Assembly (NCBI GenBank): GCA_021777365.1
Contig: JAJYDP010000007.1
Location: 1 to 21,057, forward strand
Reading direction: 5' to 3'
Source of the DNA: Chloroflexota bacterium
GTDB lineage: Bacteria; Chloroflexota; Limnocylindria; Limnocylindrales; CSP1-4
DNA: 21,057 nt
Shown piece by piece: positions 1 to 7,298 of this stretch. A program made the translations under genes and the position numbers. The notes under the pieces were generated by a model, which made no database searches, had not been told where the DNA came from, and saw only the letters and a program-made list of their open reading frames with translations. How positions within the stretch are numbered: the stretch's first letter is position 1; each line of letters opens with the position of its first letter.

Positions 1-774
1 CCAGAGGTTGGCGCCCGCCACGAAGAAGAGGATGAACGCGGTCAGCGCGATGACGCCGGTCGTGCCCAGGTCCGGTTCCTTCAGGACCAGCAGGATGATG
101 GGCGCCGCGATCAGCAGGAACGGGACGGTGCCGTGGCGGATGCCCCGCACCGCGGTTCCCCGGCGCGCCAGCCAGTGGGCGAGGTAGACCACCAGGGCGA
201 GCTTGGCGAACTCCGCGGGGTGGACCGCCGGGAGCGACCCGATCTGGAGCCAGCGAGCGGAGCCACCCACGCGCACGCCGATCCCCGGCAGGAGCACGAG
301 CACCAGCAGGGCCAGCGCGGCCCCGTACATCGGGATCGAGAGCAGGCGCCAGTAGCGGTAGTCGATCTGCATGGTGATGACCATCGCGATGACCCCGAGG
401 ACCGCCCAGAGGAGCTGCGGCCCGACCACCGCGAAGGTGTTCTGCGAGAGGACGTAGGAGCGGATCGCGGAGCTCGAGTAGACCATCAGGATCCCCACCG
501 CGGTCAGCGCGACCACGGCCAGGATCACCAGGTACTCGGGCTCGTGGCGCTCCCGCTGGAGGCCGACGCTGCGCCCTGTGGGCGCGCGGCCGAGCCAGGC
601 GTCGAGCGCCGAGCCGAGCCGGGTGCGGACGTCCAGCCCGCCGGCGGTGCGTCCCGCCGCCTGGGCCCGGGCGGCGCTGCGGCCGGTCGGGCCACGCGAG
701 CCGCGCGGCCCGGACCGGGTGCCCGGACCGAGGTTCCCGGAGGACGGCCAGGGCAGGGCCAGGTAGCGCCTCAT
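1..774 (-). CDS. ftsW: Peptidoglycan polymerase FtsW (SEDS family), N-terminal 258 residues
   Basis: SEDS-family integral membrane glycosyltransferase that polymerises lipid II at the division septum with its partner PBP, here probably the FtsI encoded upstream. The reading frame stays open to the window edge, so the C-terminal part is missing. The start is the ATG at 774, which overlaps the murD stop (ATGA). The first 80 or so residues are a basic, Gly/Pro/Arg-rich cytoplasmic tail, longer than in most FtsW proteins. Hydrophobic segments then begin at about residue 86 (YLVILAVVALTAVGILMVYS). A family-typical stretch, GGSARWLQIG then HPAEFAKLAL, fits the conserved loop usually written QPSE. 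KEPDLGTTG near residue 230 is also characteristic. RodA is the alternative SEDS name, but the dcw position favours FtsW. It is the last visible gene of the cluster. Confidence 0.93.
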   Translation of the reverse strand, partial: MRRYLALPWPSSGNLGPGTRSGPRGSRGPTGRSAARAQAAGRTAGGLDVRTRLGSALDAWLGRAPTGRSVGLQRERHEPEYLVILAVVALTAVGILMVYSSSAIRSYVLSQNTFAVVGPQLLWAVLGVIAMVITMQIDYRYWRLLSIPMYGAALALLVLVLLPGIGVRVGGSARWLQIGSLPAVHPAEFAKLALVVYLAHWLARRGTAVRGIRHGTVPFLLIAAPIILLVLKEPDLGTTGVIALTAFILFFVAGANLW

Positions 775-2294
775 CTCGTCGCCTCCGTGCTCGATCCCGC
801 CGCCAGGGCCGCGACGGCCGCCTTGAACGCCCGGCCGCGCGCCGCGTAGTCCACGAACATGTCGAAGCTCGCGGCGGCCGGGCTGAGCAGCACCGTCGCG
901 TGGTCGGCGCCGTCCGCCGCCATCGCCCGCCGTGCCAGCAGGTCGGCCCGCTCGACCGCCGACTCGAGCGTGGCGGCGCGCTCCACGCGCGCGTGCCCGG
1001 CGCGCTCGAGCTCGGCCTGCAGCAGCGGCGCCGACTCGCCGATCAGCACCACCGCGGCGGCACGCGCGGCGGCCTCGCGGGCCAGCGCATCCAGCGGCAC
1101 TCCCTTGTCGCGGCCGCCGGCGATCAGCACCACGGGCGGCGCGAAGCTCCGCAGCGCGGCGATCACCGCGTCGGGCTGGGTCCCCTGGGAATCATTGACG
1201 AAGAGGACGCCGTCCAGCTCGGCCACCGGCTCGAGCCGGTGCTCGACCGCCCGGAACGTGGCGACCGCGCGGCGGATCCCGTCGGGCGCGATCCCGAAGA
1301 GGAGGCCGGCCGCCACGGCCGCAAGGACGTTGCTGACGTTGTGGGCGCCCGCCAGCGGGATCTCGTCGACGGGCAGGATCCGTCCCGCGGGCCCGGGCGG
1401 CGTCGCCCCGCCGCCGGCCAGCGCGAGCCGCCGCACCTCGTCGGCCACCACCCACCCGTCGGCGACCCCGACACCCCCGGGCATCGGACGGCGGCGCCGG
1501 TACATCACGGTGGGAGTCCGTCCGAGCGAGGCGTAGGCCGCGCTGACGGGGTCCTCCGCGTTGAGCACCAGCGCTCCGGACGGGTCCACCAGCTCGGCGA
1601 GGCGGCGCTTGACCGCCCGGTAGGCCTCCACGGTCCCGTGCCGGTCCAGGTGGTCCTGCGTGACGTGCGTGTAGACGGCCACCGTGGTGCCCCGCGAGAG
1701 GGTGGGCAGCTGCAGCTCGGAGAGCTCCAGCACCACGCGGTGCGCGGGCGTCAGCTCCGGGAGCCGCTCGACCAGCGGCGTGCCGATGTTCCCCCCGAGC
1801 ATCACCGGCCAGGCGCCCGCGCCCAGCACGGCGGCGATCAGCGAGCTCGTGGTGGTCTTCCCCTTCGTGCCGGTGATCCCGACCGTCGGGGCGGGGCAGA
1901 GGCGCAGGAAGAGGTCCACCTCGCTGACGACCGGCACCCGGCCCTCCGCCTCCAGCGCGGCCAGCGCGCCCCTCAGCCGCGGCTCGGTCGTCGGGTAGTG
2001 GCTGCTGATCGAGGGCGAGCAGGCCACCAGCGCCTGCCCGCGGAGCGCGTCGGCCGGGTCGACCGCGGGCCCCGTCAGCAGCCGCACGGGCCGCCCGCCG
2101 AGCGCCTCGATCGCCTCCGACAGCTCCGCTTCCGGCCGCAGGTCGTACGCGGTCACCCGGGCGCCCCGGTCGGCGAGGAAACGCGCCAGCGCGATCCCGC
2201 TGCGGGCCAGGCCGAGGACAGCCACCGGGCGCCCCGCGAAGGCGTCGAGCGTCAGCCGGCCCAGGTCGATCGGGCCCTCGCCCGTCGCCCGCAT
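771..2294 (-). CDS. murD: UDP-N-acetylmuramoylalanine--D-glutamate ligase MurD
   Basis: Cytoplasmic ATP-dependent ligase adding D-Glu to UDP-MurNAc-L-Ala. The protein is 507 residues, slightly long for MurD. It has an N-terminal Rossmann-like nucleotide-sugar domain (VLGLARSGIALARFL, about 26-40), the central ATP-binding domain with P-loop TGTKGKTT (141-148), GGNIGTPL (168-174), THVTQDHLDRHG (209-220) and HNVSNVLAA (318-326). The C-terminal domain has AGGRDKG (392-398) and LSPAAASFDMF (470-480). The start is the ATG at 2294, 5 nt after the mraY stop. An upstream extension in the same frame only covers mraY coding sequence. Oddity: the motif usually written NDSKATN reads NDSQGTQ (367-373), so the lysine that contacts phosphate in characterised MurD proteins is Gln370. 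The 3' end overlaps ftsW by 4 nt. Confidence 0.95.
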   Translation of the reverse strand: MRATGEGPIDLGRLTLDAFAGRPVAVLGLARSGIALARFLADRGARVTAYDLRPEAELSEAIEALGGRPVRLLTGPAVDPADALRGQALVACSPSISSHYPTTEPRLRGALAALEAEGRVPVVSEVDLFLRLCPAPTVGITGTKGKTTTSSLIAAVLGAGAWPVMLGGNIGTPLVERLPELTPAHRVVLELSELQLPTLSRGTTVAVYTHVTQDHLDRHGTVEAYRAVKRRLAELVDPSGALVLNAEDPVSAAYASLGRTPTVMYRRRRPMPGGVGVADGWVVADEVRRLALAGGGATPPGPAGRILPVDEIPLAGAHNVSNVLAAVAAGLLFGIAPDGIRRAVATFRAVEHRLEPVAELDGVLFVNDSQGTQPDAVIAALRSFAPPVVLIAGGRDKGVPLDALAREAAARAAAVVLIGESAPLLQAELERAGHARVERAATLESAVERADLLARRAMAADGADHATVLLSPAAASFDMFVDYAARGRAFKAAVAALAAGSSTEATR

Positions 2295-2299
2295 GCCGT

Positions 2300-3286
2300 T
2301 CACGCCAGCAGGTGGAGCGACGAGAGGAAGAGCACCACCCCGATCATGGCGGCCAGCGCGGCCACGATCCAGTAGCGGAGCGTGATCTTCTCCTCGTCCC
2401 ATCCACCCAGCTCGAACTGGCCGTGGATCGGCGTCCAGCGGAAGATCCGGCGGCCGATGGTCTTGACCGCCAGGATCTGCAGTACCACCGAGCCCGCCTC
2501 GATCACGAAGATGATCCCGATGATGGGCAGGATGAGCACCTGCCCGGCGATGAGCGCGGTCACCGCGAGGGCAGCCCCCAGGGCGAGTGAGCCCGAATCC
2601 CCCATGAAGATCTGCGCGGGATGGACGTTGAACCAGAGGAACCCCAGCAGCGCGCCGATGATGATCGCGCAGAGGATTGCGAGGTTGGTCTGGTTCGGCG
2701 TGTTGAGCATGGCGATGATCAGGTAGGCGATGTAGCTGAAGACCAGCGTGCCCGCCGCCAGCCCGTCCAGGCCGTCCGTGATGTTGACCCCGTTGCTGGC
2801 GCTGATGATCGCGAACGCCGCCACCACGATCCAGATGACCGGGCCCACGTTGAAGTCGCCCACGAAGGGGACGCGGAAGCCGAGGAGGTCGTAGTGGCGC
2901 TGGAGGTAGATGGCCGCCGCGATCGCCACGACGGTCTGCCAGAGGAGTTTCTGGCGCGGGGTGATCCCCTCGCCGCGCCGCGCGTTCAGGTAGTCGTCGA
3001 CGCCCCCCAGGATCCCCACGCCGCCGAGCGCCGCCAGCGGCGCGTAGGTCGATGCGTCGTAGATCCCGAGCCCCAGCGCCAGCACGATGATGACGACGAT
3101 CATCAGGAGCCCGCCCATGGTGGGCGTCCCCTCCTTGCCCGTGTGGGCCTCCGGCTCCTCGGCGCGGATGTGCTTCCCGAACCCGAGCCAGCCGAGCAGC
3201 TGCATGTAGGGCCGCATCAGGATCACGACCACCGCGAAGGCGAGCAGAAGCCCCCCGACCAGCGCCTGGACCAGCTCGGTGTTCAT
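2300..3286 (-). CDS. mraY: Phospho-N-acetylmuramoyl-pentapeptide transferase MraY
   Basis: Integral membrane enzyme that makes lipid I from UDP-MurNAc-pentapeptide and undecaprenyl phosphate. The 328 residues hold about ten hydrophobic segments, a normal family size. Visible signatures are KEGTPTMGG (51-59), the Asp pair GGVDDYL (94-100), NGVNITDGLDGLAAGT (165-180) and FMGDSGSLALG (227-237), so the three catalytic-type aspartates are kept. The C-terminal signature normally written PIHHHFE reads PIHGQFELGGW (286-296): the second and third His of the HHH motif are Gly289 and Gln290. The ATG at 3286 overlaps the murF stop in an ATGA junction. A much longer upstream reading of the frame is only a shadow of murF. 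Confidence 0.95.
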   Translation of the reverse strand: MNTELVQALVGGLLLAFAVVVILMRPYMQLLGWLGFGKHIRAEEPEAHTGKEGTPTMGGLLMIVVIIVLALGLGIYDASTYAPLAALGGVGILGGVDDYLNARRGEGITPRQKLLWQTVVAIAAAIYLQRHYDLLGFRVPFVGDFNVGPVIWIVVAAFAIISASNGVNITDGLDGLAAGTLVFSYIAYLIIAMLNTPNQTNLAILCAIIIGALLGFLWFNVHPAQIFMGDSGSLALGAALAVTALIAGQVLILPIIGIIFVIEAGSVVLQILAVKTIGRRIFRWTPIHGQFELGGWDEEKITLRYWIVAALAAMIGVVLFLSSLHLLA

Positions 3287-4791
3287 GCGGCCCCGCCGGC
3301 GCCGGCCGCCCGCTCGAGCGCGTCGACTAGGTCGTCCAGCCCGAGCCCCCGCGCCGACCGCTCGCCGGGGTCCATGCCCAGGCCCCGGGATGCCTTGACC
3401 AGGACGACATCGTCCGCCTGCAGCCGGGCGAGCAGCTCCACGAGTGCCGCCTCGAGGTCGTCCGCCGCCACGATCCGCGGGGAGGGCATGCCCGCCGCAC
3501 GAGCACCCTCCGCGATCGGCACGCCGCCGGACCCCACGGCCACCAGCAGGTCGGCGGCACCCGCGGCACGGCGCCCCACCGCGCGGTGCAGCTCCGGCGC
3601 CTCGGGGCCCAGCTCGAGCATCTCGCCGAGGACCGCCACGCGTCGCCCGGGCAGCGTGGCCAGGAGGTCCAGCGCGGCCGCCATCGAGTCGGGGCCGGCA
3701 TTGTAGGTGTCGTCCAGGACCTGCCAGGGCCCGACCCGGCGCAGGGCGTTGCGGTGGGGCGCGCCCCAGCCCCGCCCCAGGCCGGCCGCGATCGCGTCCG
3801 CGTCGAGTCCCGCGGCCAGCCCGGCGGCCGCCGCGGCGAGGCCGTTGTGCACGGCGTGCCGGCCCAGCACCGGGGTCTTCACGGCACGCTCCCCGGCGCC
3901 GGGAAGGCGCAGCACGAACCGCATCCCGCCCAGGCCGAGCGAGACGACGTCGCGGGCGGTCACGTCGGCTGCCTCCGTGAAGCCGTAGGACAGGACGCGT
4001 GCCGCTGTCCGCCGGTCCATGCGCCGCACGCGCGGGTCGTCGGCGTTGAGGATGGCGGTCCCGTCGGCCGGGAGCGCCTCCACCAGCTGTCCCTTCCCCT
4101 CCTCGATCGCCTCGATCGACCCGGCCCGCTCCAGGTGCACGCCCCGCACCGCCGTGACGATCCCGACCCGGGGGCGCGCGATCCGCGCGAGGTCCGCGAT
4201 GTCCCCTGCCACGTACATTCCCATCTCGAGCACCGCCACCTGGTGCCGGGGCTCCAGGCGCAGCAGCGTCAGCGGCAGACCGATCTCGTTGTTCTCGTTG
4301 CCCTCGTTGCGCAGCACCACGCGCCGCTCCGCGAGGACGGTCGCCACCGCCTCCTTGGTGGACGTCTTCGCGATCGACCCGGTCACACCCACCACCAGCG
4401 GGTCGAACCGGCGGCGCCATGCCGCGGCCAGGGCCTGGAGCGCGGCGATGCCGTCCGAGACCCGCACGATCGAGCAGCCGCCGGGCGTCGCGGCGACCAG
4501 CGCGTCCAGCTCCGCCGCCGGCAGGTCCCGCGTGACCAGCAGGGCGGCAGCGCCGCGGCGCAGGGCGTCGGCCAGGTGGACATGCCCGTCCGTGTGCGCG
4601 CCGGGGAGCGCGACGAAGAGCATCCCGGGCTCCACGCGCCGCGAGTCGACCGCCGCCCGGAGCACCGGGCGGGCGGAGGCACGGAGCAGGTGCCCGGCGG
4701 TGATGGCCGCGATCCCCGGACCGTCCAGGGCATCGGCGGCGCTCGTTCCGGGGTTCTGGGCGTCACTCACGGTCAGGGGCCATTCTCGCAT
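3283..4791 (-). CDS. murF: UDP-N-acetylmuramoyl-tripeptide--D-alanyl-D-alanine ligase MurF
   Basis: Adds D-Ala-D-Ala to the UDP-MurNAc-tripeptide, the last cytoplasmic precursor step. The 502-residue protein has the MurF N-terminal domain (DSRRVEPGMLFVALPG, 49-64; DGH at 68-70). Next comes the ATP-binding region GVTGSIAKTSTKE (135-147), then NEGNENNEIGLPLTLL (162-177), VLEMGM (187-192) and ILNADDPRVRRMD (247-259). The C-terminal domain has DDTYNAGPDSM (360-370), LGEMLELG (388-395) and LVKASRGLGMD (464-474). The start is the ATG at 4791, 8 nt after ftsI, with AGGGG about 10 nt upstream. A GTG seven codons later is a possible alternative. Oddities: the P-loop glycine before Lys142 is Ala141, and the usual VKGSR is VKASR. 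MurE or MurC are unlikely because the N-terminal domain and DDTYNA box are MurF-like. Confidence 0.93.
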   Translation of the reverse strand: MREWPLTVSDAQNPGTSAADALDGPGIAAITAGHLLRASARPVLRAAVDSRRVEPGMLFVALPGAHTDGHVHLADALRRGAAALLVTRDLPAAELDALVAATPGGCSIVRVSDGIAALQALAAAWRRRFDPLVVGVTGSIAKTSTKEAVATVLAERRVVLRNEGNENNEIGLPLTLLRLEPRHQVAVLEMGMYVAGDIADLARIARPRVGIVTAVRGVHLERAGSIEAIEEGKGQLVEALPADGTAILNADDPRVRRMDRRTAARVLSYGFTEAADVTARDVVSLGLGGMRFVLRLPGAGERAVKTPVLGRHAVHNGLAAAAAGLAAGLDADAIAAGLGRGWGAPHRNALRRVGPWQVLDDTYNAGPDSMAAALDLLATLPGRRVAVLGEMLELGPEAPELHRAVGRRAAGAADLLVAVGSGGVPIAEGARAAGMPSPRIVAADDLEAALVELLARLQADDVVLVKASRGLGMDPGERSARGLGLDDLVDALERAAGAGGAA

Positions 4792-4799
4792 GGCGGCCC

Positions 4800-6698
4800 C
4801 TACGGGGATCCGGGGGAGGCGGTGGGAGCGGGCACCTCGCCGCTCCACGGCAGCGGCGTCGACGTGGGCAGTGCGACGGGGGCCCCGAGCGACGGCGTGG
4901 GCGTCGCGCTCCCCGAGGCGGATGCCGGCAGCGGCGCCATGTCCAGCGCCTGGATGGCGTCCCGGGCGATCCGCCGGAACAGCTCGTTCGAGGTGATGTT
5001 CTGCTGGAAGATCCCCTGCCCCAGGATGTCGGGCCGGCCGTGGTTGATCTCGACCGCGATGATCAGCTCCGGGCGCTGGCGCCCCAGGTACCCGATGAAC
5101 GAGAAGTCGAAGTAGTTGGACATCCAGTTCCCGGTGTGCGGGTCCCAGATCTGGGCCGTGCCGGTCTTGCCGCCCACGTTGTAGCCGGGGATCAGGGTCC
5201 AGGCCGCGTACCACGGGACGCTCGTCACCGTGTAGCGCATGATCTTCGTGAGCGTGGCGGACAGCTCCGGGCTCATCACCTGCGTCGGCGCGGCCACCAG
5301 CGCCGGCCGGTCGCCGATCGCCGACACGACGTGCGGCTGCACCAGCTTCCCCCCGTTGACCATGGCGGCGTAGCCACGCGCCAGCTGCGCGAGGGTGACG
5401 GCGACGCCCTGGCCGAACGAGTGGTTGGCCAGGTCCACCGCGGTCCAGGGCGTGACGGCCGGGTTGGTCACCAGGCCGGGGAGCTCGCCGGCGAGATCCA
5501 CGCCCGTGAGCTGCCCGATCCCCATCTGCGTCCAGCTGTTGTAGAGCACGGCCGAGGCGCTGTTCACGCTGTTGCCGAGCATGCGCGCCACGCGCGCCGC
5601 ACCCACGTTGCGCGAGTAGGCAATCACTTCCTGGAAGGGGATCATCCCCATCGGCCGGCGATCCGCGTCGGCGATCTGCACCGGGCCCACCTGCATCACG
5701 CCGCTGTCGTTGATCAGCGTGGTGGGCGTCACCACGTTGCGCCCGATGGCCGCCGTGGCGGTGAACATCTTCATCACCGATCCGGGCTCGTAGACGCTGC
5801 TGATCAGGGGATCGACGAAATCGGCCGGCGCCTGGCGGGCCACGGCCTGGTAGTCGTTGGCGTTGTAGGACGGCTCGCTCGCCCAGGCCAGGACGGCGCC
5901 GGTGCCGGCATCCATCACGATCGCGCTGGCGCTGGTCGCGTAGTCCGCGATCCAGGCGGCGTTGAGCTCCTTCTCGACGGCCAGCTGCAGCCCGGCGTCC
6001 ACGGTCAGCCGCAGGTCCTCGCCCGGGGTGCCGGGGTTCGTGACGACCTCGGTGCCCGCGATGGGCCGGCCGGCGACGTCACGCTCGGCCATCACCACGC
6101 GGGGCTGCCCGGCGAGCAGCGACTGGTAGCGCTGCTCGATCCCGTACTGGCCCTGGCCCGCGTCGTTGACGAAGCCGAGGAGCTGGCTGGCGAGCGTCGT
6201 GGCCGGGGCGCCGCCGGGGTTCGGGTAGACCCGCACGGGCTGAGGCACGAGGCTCAGCTCGGTCAGCGACCCACTGTCGAGGTCCGCCTGGATGGCCTGG
6301 CTCTGGGCGCTCGTCAGTCCGCTCGCCAGCACCGCGTACGCGGCGTTGGAGTCGAGCTGCGCGGCAAGGGCGGCCGTGCCCTTCGGGTCGAGCCCCAGGA
6401 TCGAGGCGAGGGTGGACACCGTGCTCGGCTGCTGGGCGGCGGGGATCTGGTCGGGATAGGCGATCAGCTGGTCGCGGTAGACGGTGGTGGCGAGGAGGAC
6501 GCCGGTCCGGTCGTAGATGGATCCGCGCGTCGCGGGCTGCACGTCCGGGCGCTCGAGCTGCTGCTGCGCGAGGCCCACCAGCTCGTCGTGGGCGGCCACC
6601 TGCCAGTACGCCAGCCGTGCGCCGGCCAGCGTCGACAGCAGGACGAAGACCGCGAGGACGGCGAGCAGGCGGCCGCGACGGTCCGTCCGTCCCAGCAT
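4800..6698 (-). CDS. ftsI: Class B penicillin-binding protein, septal transpeptidase FtsI/PBP2b
   Basis: Membrane-anchored DD-transpeptidase that cross-links septal peptidoglycan, normally paired with FtsW. The protein is 632 residues. It has one N-terminal membrane segment (about 11-31), then the PBP dimerisation domain starting with RGSIYDRTGVLLA (58-70). The transpeptidase domain carries all three catalytic motifs: SVMK (Ser307, Lys310), SRN (362-364) and KTGTAQ (511-516). No PASTA domain follows. Instead residues 588-632 form a Pro/Ser/Thr/Ala-rich tail, probably extracellular and disordered. The ATG at 6698 lies 6 nt after the ftsL-like stop. murE, which often follows ftsI, is absent: murF begins 8 nt downstream. 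Confidence 0.95.
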   Translation of the reverse strand: MLGRTDRRGRLLAVLAVFVLLSTLAGARLAYWQVAAHDELVGLAQQQLERPDVQPATRGSIYDRTGVLLATTVYRDQLIAYPDQIPAAQQPSTVSTLASILGLDPKGTAALAAQLDSNAAYAVLASGLTSAQSQAIQADLDSGSLTELSLVPQPVRVYPNPGGAPATTLASQLLGFVNDAGQGQYGIEQRYQSLLAGQPRVVMAERDVAGRPIAGTEVVTNPGTPGEDLRLTVDAGLQLAVEKELNAAWIADYATSASAIVMDAGTGAVLAWASEPSYNANDYQAVARQAPADFVDPLISSVYEPGSVMKMFTATAAIGRNVVTPTTLINDSGVMQVGPVQIADADRRPMGMIPFQEVIAYSRNVGAARVARMLGNSVNSASAVLYNSWTQMGIGQLTGVDLAGELPGLVTNPAVTPWTAVDLANHSFGQGVAVTLAQLARGYAAMVNGGKLVQPHVVSAIGDRPALVAAPTQVMSPELSATLTKIMRYTVTSVPWYAAWTLIPGYNVGGKTGTAQIWDPHTGNWMSNYFDFSFIGYLGRQRPELIIAVEINHGRPDILGQGIFQQNITSNELFRRIARDAIQALDMAPLPASASGSATPTPSLGAPVALPTSTPLPWSGEVPAPTASPGSP

Positions 6699-6704
6699 GG
6701 GTCG

Positions 6705-7058
6705 CTATCGACCCCGAACCCAGAGCGGTGCGCCGAGCGGGCTCAGGCCCAGGTCCTGGGCCCGTGCCGTGACGGAGATCTCCGCCCCGAGCGTCGCGAT
6801 GTCCCCCTGCAACGACTGGATCTGCTGCGTCAGGTGGTCCCGCTGGGCGAGCAGCCCGTCGATGTCGTAGTTGGTGGCCGCCACGCTGACCGTCTGCGTC
6901 AGATAGAAGAGGCCCAGGAGGAACGCGACCAGGATGGCGGCCATCGCGAGCCCCACCCGGTTGGTCCGGCGCCCCGCGCGCACCCGCGCGGCCTGGCGCC
7001 GCCTCGGCAGGGCGGGAGCGCGCAGCGGGTAGTAGCGCGTCCCGTCCGCGACGGCCAT
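6705..7058 (-). CDS. ftsL: FtsL-like septum protein, single-pass membrane protein with coiled coil
   Basis: A 117-residue bitopic protein in the position FtsL holds in most dcw clusters. FtsL and DivIC-type proteins form the FtsQLB-like complex that activates FtsW and FtsI. The order is a basic cytoplasmic N-terminus (about 1-34, Arg-rich), one membrane segment (LAMAAILVAFLLGLFYLTQ, about 37-55), then a predicted extracellular coiled coil (about 62-95: DIDGLLAQRDHLTQQIQSL). The end, ARAQDLGLSPLG, resembles the short LG-containing end of the FtsL/DivIC family. The ATG at 7058 shares a base with the upstream stop (TGATG), favouring it over an ATG seven codons earlier. FtsL evolves fast, so the assignment rests on topology and position. 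DivIC/FtsB is the alternative. Confidence 0.75.
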   Translation of the reverse strand: MAVADGTRYYPLRAPALPRRRQAARVRAGRRTNRVGLAMAAILVAFLLGLFYLTQTVSVAATNYDIDGLLAQRDHLTQQIQSLQGDIATLGAEISVTARAQDLGLSPLGAPLWVRGR

Positions 7059-7261
7059 CAGGCCACCCCCTCCGCCCACCCGAGCAGCTGGCCCGGGTAC
7101 GCGAGACTGACGATCCGCTCCGGCATCGGGCCGAGATCGACGAATGCGCCCATGCGGCGCTCCTCGTGGAGTTCCGCGTCCAGCCGGTCGTGTCGCTCGC
7201 GGAGCTCGTGCTGCCGCCGGCCGTAGGTCCGCCGCCGGTGCTGCTGGTGCCCCCTGCTCAT
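7058..7261 (-). CDS. Small basic unknown protein in the dcw cluster (67 aa)
   Basis: I do not recognise a named family. The 67 residues start with an Arg/His/Gln-rich segment (SRGHQQHRRRTYGRRQHELR, residues 2-21), followed by a charged helix-like stretch to about residue 36. The C-terminal part is more hydrophobic (FVDLGPMPERIVSLAYPGQL, 40-59). There is no membrane segment and no cysteine. It looks like a real gene: a strong Shine-Dalgarno (GGGGAGGG) sits 6 nt before the ATG, roughly 93% of third codon positions are G or C by hand count, and its TGA overlaps the ftsL start as TGATG. It lies 37 nt after rsmH. The very basic N-terminus could bind nucleic acid, the ribosome or membrane phospholipid, but that is inference only. 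Confidence 0.75.
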   Translation of the reverse strand: MSRGHQQHRRRTYGRRQHELRERHDRLDAELHEERRMGAFVDLGPMPERIVSLAYPGQLLGWAEGVA

Positions 7262-7298
7262 CTCGTTCCCTCCCCTCTGTCCGGGCCAGCCGATACGG

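Noticed and set aside
900..2375. Long plus-strand open frame opposite murD
   Set aside because: Shadow of a real gene: stop codons are rare in GC-rich DNA. The translation is Arg/Gly/Pro/His-rich with no motif, while murD has all its motifs on the other strand.
5040..7226. 728-codon plus-strand frame opposite ftsI and ftsL
   Set aside because: Composition is typical of an antisense GC shadow (His/Arg/Gly/Asp-rich), and the opposite strand has the SxxK, SxN and KTG motifs.
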